DNA from: Mycobacterium sp. M26
Lineage (GTDB): Bacteria > Actinomycetota > Actinomycetes > Mycobacteriales > Mycobacteriaceae
Length of the DNA: 64,000 nucleotides
Assembly: GCF_001494595.1 (NCBI RefSeq)
Contig: NZ_LN929907.1
Location: forward strand, 248,001 to 312,000
Direction of reading: 5' to 3'
Shown here: positions 8,891 through 15,524 of the stretch, piece after piece
Layout: each line of letters begins with the position of its first letter
Numbering within the stretch: position 1 is the stretch's first letter
The notes under the pieces: model-generated
What the model saw: only the letters and a program-made list of their open reading frames with translations
What the model was told of the DNA's origin: nothing
The model's database searches: none
Translations under genes and position numbers: made by a program

Positions 8891-8930
8891 CGGTACATCG
8901 CTGTACCAGTCACGGTACGCCGCTGTACCG
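8891..8930. promoter_or_regulatory. Duplicated operator-like palindrome CGGTAC-N6-GTACC upstream of the CYP138-like gene
   Basis: Two copies, 8891-8908 and 8913-8930, share 15 of 18 bases and sit 22 bases apart, about two helical turns. Each is CGGTAC, six bases ending in CGCT, then GTACC. They lie 18-57 bases upstream of the P450 start. This is the usual look of a TetR tandem operator. In M. tuberculosis a TetR gene (Rv0135c) adjoins cyp138; here the nearest TetR is at 9224-9829. Confidence 0.65.
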
Positions 8931-9009
8931 AGGGGCACAACCCATCTGCTCTCAGTCCACCCCCGTACCCTTGGTCACGGCACTAGACCTTCGACGAGGA
9001 GATGGACAG

Positions 9010-9234
9010 ATGGCTGTCAGCGGCGAGCGGCAGGCTCTGCGCGAGTTCGGCGAGGGGCACGGCTGGAACACCCGCGAGGCGGACCGTGCCGACGTCTACA
9101 CCCGTGACAAGCACCGGATCAGGGTGATCTGGCAGGGCGATCAGGCCATCAGCGGGGCGTCGTTCTTCGATGACGAGATGTACGAGATGTACACCCGCGA
9201 ACTGGACAAGGTTCGCGCCTGGCTCACCCGGTAG
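9010..9234 (+). CDS. Small conserved hypothetical protein (74 aa)
   Basis: 74 residues. The start at 9010 is fixed by AGGAG nine bases upstream. It is a compact, charged, soluble protein with no Cys, ending in MYEMYTRELDKVRAWLTR. The middle (YTRDKHRIRVIWQGDQAISGASFFDD) looks like a beta meander. Similar short proteins of unknown function occur in mycobacteria. The stop overlaps the convergent TetR gene by 11 bases. Confidence 0.6.
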   Translation: MAVSGERQALREFGEGHGWNTREADRADVYTRDKHRIRVIWQGDQAISGASFFDDEMYEMYTRELDKVRAWLTR

Positions 9235-9829
9235 GGCCCAGCAGCGCGATCGCCGCGGCGACCGCCTCCTCGGTGACGTCGCGCATCCGGCCGCCGCTCT
9301 CGACGGTCATCGCGGTGAGTTCACGCAGGCCGCCGATCAGCATGATGGCCCGCTGACGGGAAACCGTGTTGATGCCGGCGGCACGCAATTCCTCGGTGTC
9401 GCTGAGGGTTTGGATGAGCGTGATGAACGCCTCGGTGGCCTGTTGCTGCAACTCGCGGGCCGCCATGCCGAGCGCGGGCAGGTCGCGGATCCAGCTGAGC
9501 ATCACCGCAGGGTGCGATTCCGCGTTGGCAATCCAGGCCGCCAGCGCCTGGCGGATCTGGGTCTCCCACGGCGCCGCCGGATCGACGGCCGCGGAAATGA
9601 CCTCGGTCGCGGCCCGGTTGGTGTCACCGAGGAGTGCGACCAGGCAGGCTTCCCGGTCGGAGAAGTGCTCGTAGAAGGTTCGGCGCGAGGTCCGGGCCCG
9701 GCGCACGATGTCGGCCACGGTGGTCGCCGAATAGCCGACCTCGGCGATCGACGCCGCCAGCGCATCGATGAGGCGCTGGCGCGGGGTGACCTCGGCCGCA
9801 ACAGGTGGCGTCGCAGACTTCAACTTCAC
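9224..9829 (-). CDS. TetR-family transcriptional regulator
   Basis: 201 residues. N-terminal helix-turn-helix around 18-60: RLIDALAASIAEVGYSATTVADIVRRARTSRRTFYEHF, the standard TetR DNA-binding pattern ending in the recognition helix. The rest is a helical ligand/dimer domain with no known subgroup. The GTG start at 9829 faces the GDSL hydrolase gene, 69 bases away. It is also the nearest regulator to the CYP138-like promoter and its tandem CGGTAC palindromes. Whether it acts there or on its own promoter is inference. Confidence 0.88.
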   Translation of the reverse strand: MKLKSATPPVAAEVTPRQRLIDALAASIAEVGYSATTVADIVRRARTSRRTFYEHFSDREACLVALLGDTNRAATEVISAAVDPAAPWETQIRQALAAWIANAESHPAVMLSWIRDLPALGMAARELQQQATEAFITLIQTLSDTEELRAAGINTVSRQRAIMLIGGLRELTAMTVESGGRMRDVTEEAVAAAIALLGPTG

Positions 9830-9898
9830 CGTCTGTACACACCACCTTTCCGCTGCGTGCCGATCGTACGTCCGGCGCGGCCACTAGAGTCCGACATC

Positions 9899-10702
9899 AT
9901 GTCGGACATCGGGTTCGCCCGCTATGTCGCGATCGGCGACAGCCAAACCGAGGGTCTGTGGGACGGCGACGACACCACCGGACTGATCGGGTTCGCCGAC
10001 CGCCTGGCCGCGCTCGTCGACGCCCAGTGGCCCGGACTGCTGTACGCCAACCTCGCCGTTCGCGGGCGACGCATCGGCGACGTTCTGCACGACCAGCTGC
10101 CGCGCGCCCTGGCCATGGAGCCCGACCTGATCACCGTCTGCATCGGGATGAACGACGTGACCAGGCCCGGAAAGGCGTTCACTGCCGCGCTGACCGACCT
10201 CGACGAGGTTTACTCGCGACTGGCGGCCTCCAGTGCGACGGTGGTCACCACCACGTTCCCCGAGGTCGCCCGGATGCTCCCGGTGGGGCGGCTGATCGAC
10301 GCCCGAGTCCGCCAGATCAACGACGTCATCGTCGCCGCCTCGCGCCACCACGGTTTCGGGCTGGTCGATCTCTACAGCGCCCCGTCGATGGCGGAGACCC
10401 GCATCTGGAGCCACGACCGCATGCACGCCTCAGCGCTAGGCCACAGGTTGTTCGCCGAGGCCGCCGCCGAGGCGCTCAATCTGCCGGGCAGCAACGGCGA
10501 CTGGGCCCGACCGAGTGCCGACGTGGAGCGCACCGGATTCTGGCTGCGGATGTACGCCCAGGCCCAGTGGACGCGCGGGCTGCTGATCCCGTGGGTGTGG
10601 CGCCACGCGCGCGGACGCTCGTCGGGGGACGGCCGGGAACCGAAATACCCTGCGCTGCAACCCGTTTCTGAGCGCGCCCGGCAGGCCGTCCAGACCGCCT
10701 GA
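9899..10702 (+). CDS. SGNH/GDSL-type hydrolase
   Basis: 267 residues. Block I is VAIGDSQTEG with the nucleophile Ser; block II Gly is in NLAVRGRR; block III Asn is in VCIGMNDV; block V DRMHASALGH carries the catalytic Asp/His. These are the SGNH hydrolase blocks, so an esterase or thioesterase is expected. The last 60 residues (after SNGDWARPS) add an extra helical tail containing LLIPWVWRHARGRS, common in mycobacterial members. The ATG at 9899 is preferred over a much longer upstream reading frame because a TAGAGT hexamer ends 8 bases before it (leaderless). Confidence 0.85.
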   Translation: MSDIGFARYVAIGDSQTEGLWDGDDTTGLIGFADRLAALVDAQWPGLLYANLAVRGRRIGDVLHDQLPRALAMEPDLITVCIGMNDVTRPGKAFTAALTDLDEVYSRLAASSATVVTTTFPEVARMLPVGRLIDARVRQINDVIVAASRHHGFGLVDLYSAPSMAETRIWSHDRMHASALGHRLFAEAAAEALNLPGSNGDWARPSADVERTGFWLRMYAQAQWTRGLLIPWVWRHARGRSSGDGREPKYPALQPVSERARQAVQTA

Positions 10703-10711
10703 CCCGTCCTG

Positions 10712-10729
10712 GTGTGACCGGCATCACAC
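10712..10729. promoter_or_regulatory. Consensus CRP (cAMP receptor protein) site
   Basis: GTGTGA-CCGGCA-TCACAC, a perfect palindrome that fits the CRP consensus TGTGA-N6-TCACA used by mycobacterial CRP (Rv3676 type). It lies 135 bases before the leader ORF and about 195 bases before the mce start, and 9 bases after the GDSL stop. An extended -10-like element (TG-N-CATAGT, hexamer 10800-10805) lies downstream, about 80 bases from the site centre. Confidence 0.7.
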
Positions 10730-10847
10730 TTTACGCCACCGCCGGGGATCGTCACGTCAATCGTTTTGCTGAAAGTCCGGAACGGTGCTCGTGCCGTGCC
10801 ATAGTGAGGACAAGGTGCACTGAACGGCTAGGCGGAGGGGATCGCCA

Positions 10848-10910
10848 GTGCTTGTCCGACCCGTCGCCCCGGTCCACCCGGGCGACCAGAGCCATAGCGG
10901 CCGCCGGTGA
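10848..10910 (+). CDS. Possible 20-codon leader ORF translationally coupled to the mce gene
   Basis: GTG 10848 is preceded by GGCGGAGGGG six bases upstream, the strongest Shine-Dalgarno in this region. It opens 20 codons rich in Pro, Val, His and Arg and stops at TGA 10908-10910. The stop overlaps the GTG start of the Mce gene (10907) as GTGA. The Mce start itself has no ribosome site, so translation may reach it by termination-reinitiation through this leader. No similarity to a known protein is claimed. Confidence 0.45.
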   Translation: MLVRPVAPVHPGDQSHSGRR

Positions 10911-12148
10911 GTGCCTCGAAGAGCCCGACCACGGGCTGGTGGCAGGAACACACCCGGCATTGGCAGTTCCACCCGCCGATCAAGACGGCGTTCACCGTCG
11001 CCGCGATCCTGCTGACCATCCTCCTCGTGCTGGTCTACATGCAGTTCCGGGGCGAGTTCACCCCCAAGACGCGGCTGACCATGATCTCCGACCGGGCCGG
11101 CCTGGTCATGGACCCCGGCTCCAAGGTCACCTACAACGGGGTGGAGATCGGCCGGGTCACCGGTGTGGACGCCATCAACCGCGACGGCGCCACCCAGGCC
11201 AAGCTGTCGCTGGACGTCAACCCGAAGTACATCCACCTGATCCCGGCCAACGCGATCGCCGAGATCAAGGCCACCACCGTCTTCGGCAACAAGTACGTGT
11301 CCTTCCGCAGCCCCGACAACCCCACCCCACAGCGGATCTCGAGCGCCGACGTCATCGACGTCACCCACGTGACCACCGAGTTCAACACCCTGTTCGAGAC
11401 GCTGACGTCGATCTCGGAGAAGGTCGATCCGGTGAAGCTCAACCTCACGCTGTCCGCGGCCGCCGAGGCGCTCAACGGACTGGGCACCAAGTTCGGGCAG
11501 TCGGTCCGCAACGGCAACGCGGTGCTCGACGACATCAATCCGCAGATGCCGCAGATCCGCTCCAACATCCGGCAGTTGGCCAACCTTGCCGATGTCTACA
11601 CCCAGGCCTCGCCCGACTTCTGGGCGTTCCTCGATCACGCCGTGACCACGGCGGGCACGCTCAATCAGCAGCAGGGCGATCTGGACGCGGCGCTGCTGGC
11701 CTCGACCGGCTTCGGCAACACCGGAGCCGACGTCTTCGAGCGCGGTGCACCGTATTTCATTGTGGGCCAACGTGATCTGGTGACCACCACCCGGCTGCTG
11801 GACACCTACAGCCCTGAGCTGTTCTGCATGATCCGCAACTACGCGACCTCGAAGGCCAAGGAAAGCGCCGGCGGCAATGGCTACTCCATCGACTTCCACA
11901 TCGGGCTCACCGGCGCGCCGAACCCGTACGTGTATCCCGACAACCTGCCGCGGGTGAATGCCAGGGGCGGGCCGGGTGGCGCACCGGGTTGCTGGCAGGA
12001 GATCACCCACGACTTCTGGCCGGCGCCGTTCCTGGTGGCCGACTACGGTGCCTCACTGGCGCCCTACAACCACTTCGAACTGGGCCAGCCGATCCTCACC
12101 GAGTATGTGTGGGGACGTCAGGTGGGCGAGAACACCATCAACCCGTAG
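10907..12148 (+). CDS. Solitary Mce-family protein (MceA-like)
   Basis: 413 residues. A single N-terminal transmembrane helix at about 28-47 (AFTVAAILLTILLVLVYMQF) precedes the MCE/MlaD domain (RAGLVMDPGSKVTYNGVEIGRV, then ATTVFGNKYVSF) at about 55-135. A helical barrel and a C-terminal region follow (FCMIRNY; NPYVYPDNLPRVNARGGPGG is typical of mycobacterial Mce proteins). Mce proteins form trans-envelope lipid import tunnels with YrbE permeases. Here there is no yrbE and no other mce gene next to it, so it would have to join a complex encoded elsewhere or act alone. GTG 10907 is the first usable start after an in-frame TAG at 10895. Confidence 0.9.
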   Translation: MSASKSPTTGWWQEHTRHWQFHPPIKTAFTVAAILLTILLVLVYMQFRGEFTPKTRLTMISDRAGLVMDPGSKVTYNGVEIGRVTGVDAINRDGATQAKLSLDVNPKYIHLIPANAIAEIKATTVFGNKYVSFRSPDNPTPQRISSADVIDVTHVTTEFNTLFETLTSISEKVDPVKLNLTLSAAAEALNGLGTKFGQSVRNGNAVLDDINPQMPQIRSNIRQLANLADVYTQASPDFWAFLDHAVTTAGTLNQQQGDLDAALLASTGFGNTGADVFERGAPYFIVGQRDLVTTTRLLDTYSPELFCMIRNYATSKAKESAGGNGYSIDFHIGLTGAPNPYVYPDNLPRVNARGGPGGAPGCWQEITHDFWPAPFLVADYGASLAPYNHFELGQPILTEYVWGRQVGENTINP

Positions 12149-12154
12149 ACCCAC

Positions 12155-13054
12155 TCAGAGCCCGAAGGCGGCTGCCAGCTCGCGCAGCGACGGGCGCGGA
12201 TCCCACATCGGGTTGCCGTCACCGAGTACCTGCACCACGACATGGTCGGCGCCGGCATCCAGGTGGGCGGTCACCGAGGCGGCGGCCTGCTCCACCGAAC
12301 CCATGCCGACGATGCCCCGAGCCAGCCGGTCGGAGCCGCCCTTGACCAAGTCGGACTCGTCGAATCCCTGACGCAGCCACGAGTTCCGGTAGTTCGGCAG
12401 GCCCGAATACACCTCGAGGTGCAGGTGTGCCCGGCGAAGCTGTTCGTCGGCGTCACCTTCGACGACGGCGGCCTGTTCGGACACGATCCACTTGTCCGGG
12501 CCGAGGATCTCGCGGGTGGTGGCGGTCTGCTCGGGGTTCACCAGATAGGGATGCGCGCCGTCGGCCATCGTGCCGGACAGCTCGATCATCTTGGGGCCCA
12601 ACGCCGCCAGCAATCGCGGCGGCCGCACACCGCCTTCGATGAAGTCGGGTAGCGCGGCCATCCGCTCGAGGTAGGTCCGCATGGTGGCCAGCGGCTTGTC
12701 ATAGGTCAGACCGAAGGCGTTCTCCACCAGCGGGCCGTGACTGACGCCGAGGCCGAGCACAAACCGGCCGGGATGAAGCGCCGCCAGAGTGCGCCCACCG
12801 CCTTCGGCCACCATCGGCAGCCGGGCGTGAATGTTGGCGATGCCGGTGCCGATCACCAGCTTGTCGGTGGCTTCGAGCAGAGCGGCCGACTCGACCAGGC
12901 AGTCCTTGAGTCCGATCTCGGGGATGAACAGCGAACCGTAGCCCAGCGATTCGATCTCGCGCGCCACCTCCTGGGCGGCGGGCATGGGCCAGGCGGTGCC
13001 ACCCCACCACACTCCGATGCGGGACGGGAAGTCGATGCGCGCACGATCGGTCAC
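12155..13054 (-). CDS. LLM-class F420-dependent oxidoreductase (MSMEG_4141-like group)
   Basis: 299 residues with the luciferase-like TIM-barrel pattern: EIESLGYGSLFIPE, VIGTGIANIHARLP, HPGRFVLGLGVSHG, then the C-terminal HLDAGADHVVVQVLG. The last motif is typical of the MSMEG_4141-like subgroup of predicted F420-dependent reductases/dehydrogenases. Substrate unknown. It lies 14 bases downstream of a TetR gene on the same strand, so the two probably form one transcript. It resembles the second such enzyme at 23442-24314. The 3' end is 6 bases from the mce stop. Confidence 0.87.
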   Translation of the reverse strand: MTDRARIDFPSRIGVWWGGTAWPMPAAQEVAREIESLGYGSLFIPEIGLKDCLVESAALLEATDKLVIGTGIANIHARLPMVAEGGGRTLAALHPGRFVLGLGVSHGPLVENAFGLTYDKPLATMRTYLERMAALPDFIEGGVRPPRLLAALGPKMIELSGTMADGAHPYLVNPEQTATTREILGPDKWIVSEQAAVVEGDADEQLRRAHLHLEVYSGLPNYRNSWLRQGFDESDLVKGGSDRLARGIVGMGSVEQAAASVTAHLDAGADHVVVQVLGDGNPMWDPRPSLRELAAAFGL

Positions 13055-13068
13055 GGCTGCTCCTTAGC

Positions 13069-13758
13069 TCAACTGTCGGCGGGGATCCGCAAGGTGTCAC
13101 CCGTCAGCATGGCGATCGAGCTTCGGAGCTCTTCAGCCGGGGTCGGTGGCGGCAACGGTCCGTGCGCGCCGACCCGGAAGGAATCCACCATCAGGGCGGC
13201 GAAACGGCGCCAGGCGTCCGGCGCATGCTCGCGGGTGGCCTCCAGCACCCCGGCGTTGGCCAGCAGCATCACGACGACGTCACCCACTTCGATGTCGGGC
13301 CGCAGCGCCCCCTGCCGCTGAGCGCGGTCGATGAGTTCCTCGACTTTCGCCACGGTCTCCGCGACCCGGACCTCGATGACCGAACTGGCCGGGAACGCGG
13401 TGGTCAGCAGCGCCCGCAGACCCGGATCAGAGGCCTGCATGGCGCAGAGGTCGAACACCAGCGCACAGAAGCCATCCCACGGGTCGGGGTTGGCAAGCGC
13501 CCTCTCCACCGCCTCCACGTAGGACGACATATTGCATTCGAAGGCGGCAGTAGCGAGATCGGTGCGGGTGGGAAATCGCCGGTAGAGGGTCGCGACGCCG
13601 ACCCCGGCGCTGCGCGCGATGTCTTCAAGAGGTACCGACAGACCCTGCTCAGCAAACAGTCGGGCAGCCGCGTTGACGATCCGTTCGCGATTGCGTTCGG
13701 CGTCGGCCCGAAGTGGCCTGGATCGCTCTTCACTCGGTGATGCGTGAGGAATCACCAC
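13069..13758 (-). CDS. TetR-family repressor of the adjacent MFS pump (predicted)
   Basis: 229 residues. The helix-turn-helix RERIVNAAARLFAEQGLSVPLEDIARSAGVGVATLYRRF lies at about 23-61. The C-terminal domain resembles the TetR C-terminal domain found in SCO1712/AcrR-like regulators. It is divergent from the MFS gene at 13858; the 99-base gap holds two matching 22-base palindromes. This is the classic layout for drug-responsive repression of an efflux pump. The LLM gene follows 14 bases downstream. Confidence 0.9.
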   Translation of the reverse strand: MVIPHASPSEERSRPLRADAERNRERIVNAAARLFAEQGLSVPLEDIARSAGVGVATLYRRFPTRTDLATAAFECNMSSYVEAVERALANPDPWDGFCALVFDLCAMQASDPGLRALLTTAFPASSVIEVRVAETVAKVEELIDRAQRQGALRPDIEVGDVVVMLLANAGVLEATREHAPDAWRRFAALMVDSFRVGAHGPLPPPTPAEELRSSIAMLTGDTLRIPADS

Positions 13759-13774
13759 GTCAGAGTACGCCTAC

Positions 13775-13839
13775 AAGTGGAGGCGTACCACCACTTGTGC
13801 CTATCGTCGTTTCCAAGAAGTGGTGGATAACCTCCACTT
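13775..13839. promoter_or_regulatory. Two matching TetR operators between divergent tetR and MFS genes
   Basis: 13775-13796 and 13818-13839 both fit AAGTGGWGG-N4-CCWCCACTT, 22 bases each. The centres are 43 bases apart, about four helical turns, so both dimers would lie on one face of the DNA. One site is 16 bases from the repressor start and the other 18 bases from the pump start. A GAGAGGAA ribosome site for the MFS gene follows at 13842-13849. Confidence 0.85.
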
Positions 13840-13857
13840 ACTGAGAGGAAGCTTAAC

Positions 13858-15444
13858 GTGGCTATCACTACACTCCAACGGCCCCAGGGTGGCCGGCACG
13901 CGCGGCCCACGCCGGGCCCGCGAGGCAATCCCTGGTGGATTCTGGCGGCGGTATCGGTCGGCGTCATCATGGTCGGCCTGGACGCCTCTGTCGTCGCGAT
14001 CGCCAATCCCAGGATCGCCGCCGACCTCAACGCCTCCCTGTCGGACCTGCAGTGGATCACCGACGCCTACCTGCTCAGCCTGGCCTCGCTGCTGATCTTC
14101 GGCGGCAAGCTCGGCGACCTGTTCGGACGGCGCCTGATGTTCCTGGTCGGCGTGGTCGGCTTCGCGGTGACCTCGGTCGGCATCGGGCTGATCGGTTCCG
14201 TCGGCGGAGTCATCACCATGCGCGCGCTGCAAGGCGTGTTCGGCGCGCTGCTCATGCCCAGCACGCTGGCGATCATCCGTAGTGCGTTCCCGCCGCACAA
14301 GCTGAACGCCGCCATCGGCATCTGGGGCGCGGCCTCGGGCGTGTCAGTGGCCGCCGGCCCGGTCCTGGGCGGACTGCTCATCGAGCACTTCAACTGGGAG
14401 TCGGTGTTCTATATCAATGTGCCCATCGCGATCGTGGCCGTCGTCATCGGCGCCGCGGCGATCGTGGAGAGTCGCGGTGAGAGCGGCGGCAGGTTGGATG
14501 TGGCAGGCATCCTGACCCTGTCCGGCAGCTTGTTCCTCGTCGTCTACGGCCTGATCGAGGCGCCCACGTGGGGCTGGCTGGACCCGAAGACGATCGCCTT
14601 CATGATCGGTGGCGCGGTGCTGATGGGCGGGTTCATCATCGCCGAACGCAATGCCGCCGATCCGATGCTGCCGCTGCGGCTGTTCGCCAACCGCTCGTTG
14701 TCGATCGGCGTCGCCGCGACCATGATCAACTTCTTCGCGCTCTTCGGTGCGCTGTTCTTCATGACGCTCTACCTGCAGAACCTGCAGGGCTGGAGCCCGC
14801 TGGAGACCGGCGTACGGACCCTGCCCCTATCGGCGGCGATGATGGTCGCCGCCCCGGCGTCGGGCGCCCTCACCCAGCGGTTCGGCCCGCGTCCGGCGAT
14901 GGTGGCCGGTCTGCTGGGCGCCGCGGGCGGGCTGGCCCTGCTCAGCCAGCTGCAGGCGGACTCCGCCTACAGTGCGATCTGGCCGGCCTTCGTCCTGCTG
15001 GGTCTGGGCATCGGCCTGGTGCTGACGGCCAGCTCGGACGCGATCGTGGGCAACGCCCCGGTCGAGGACGCCGGGGTGGCCGGTGGCCTGCAGAGCACCT
15101 CGGTGCAACTTGGTGCGGTGCTGGGCACCACCATCCTGGGCTCGGTGTTGTCGAGCAAGGTCGGCTCGGTCCTCACCGAGAAGCTGACCGCCGCGGGCAC
15201 CCCCCTGCCCGTGGCCGAAAAGCTCGCTCCCGCAGAAGAACTGGTGACCAAGGGCTTGGCTCCGTCGATCCCGGGCGCACCGCCCCAGCTCACCGCCGCC
15301 ATCGCCAGCGGCAGCCACGAGGCCTTTATCGCCGGTTTGCAGATCTCGCTGTGGGTCGGTGCGGCCGCCGCGGCCGTAGGTGCGGTGCTGAGTCTGTTCG
15401 TCCAGCGCGGCGAGAATTCCGGGACCGGCGTCGCCATGCACTGA
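13858..15444 (+). CDS. MFS drug efflux transporter, DHA2 (14-TM) family
   Basis: 528 residues with about 14 hydrophobic segments. Diagnostic motifs are LDASVVAIANPRIAADL in TM1, GGKLGDLFGRR (motif A) after TM2, and GAASGVSVAAGPVLGGLL (motif C, antiporter) in TM5. These define proton-linked multidrug exporters of the EmrB/QacA type in the cytoplasmic membrane. The start is GTG 13858, 8 bases after GAGAGGAA. Divergent TetR and paired operators indicate induction by a TetR ligand, probably a toxic amphiphile. Confidence 0.93.
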   Translation: MAITTLQRPQGGRHARPTPGPRGNPWWILAAVSVGVIMVGLDASVVAIANPRIAADLNASLSDLQWITDAYLLSLASLLIFGGKLGDLFGRRLMFLVGVVGFAVTSVGIGLIGSVGGVITMRALQGVFGALLMPSTLAIIRSAFPPHKLNAAIGIWGAASGVSVAAGPVLGGLLIEHFNWESVFYINVPIAIVAVVIGAAAIVESRGESGGRLDVAGILTLSGSLFLVVYGLIEAPTWGWLDPKTIAFMIGGAVLMGGFIIAERNAADPMLPLRLFANRSLSIGVAATMINFFALFGALFFMTLYLQNLQGWSPLETGVRTLPLSAAMMVAAPASGALTQRFGPRPAMVAGLLGAAGGLALLSQLQADSAYSAIWPAFVLLGLGIGLVLTASSDAIVGNAPVEDAGVAGGLQSTSVQLGAVLGTTILGSVLSSKVGSVLTEKLTAAGTPLPVAEKLAPAEELVTKGLAPSIPGAPPQLTAAIASGSHEAFIAGLQISLWVGAAAAAVGAVLSLFVQRGENSGTGVAMH

Positions 15445-15480
15445 CCCTGGGACGCCAAGTCGACATGTGGCCTCTGGCAC

Positions 15481-15498
15481 ACTAGAACGTGTTCTAGT
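15481..15498. promoter_or_regulatory. KstR-type operator upstream of the FadD gene
   Basis: ACTAGAACGTGTTCTAGT, a perfect 18-base palindrome. Its core 15483-15496 matches the published KstR consensus TnnAACnnGTTnnA at every fixed position. It lies 27 bases before the acyl-CoA synthetase start, where repression is expected. KstR controls cholesterol degradation in mycobacteria and is released by a steroid CoA thioester, so the gene is a predicted KstR-regulon member. Confidence 0.85.
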
Positions 15499-15524
15499 AC
15501 CGGCCACACAGCGCAGGAGAGTCC

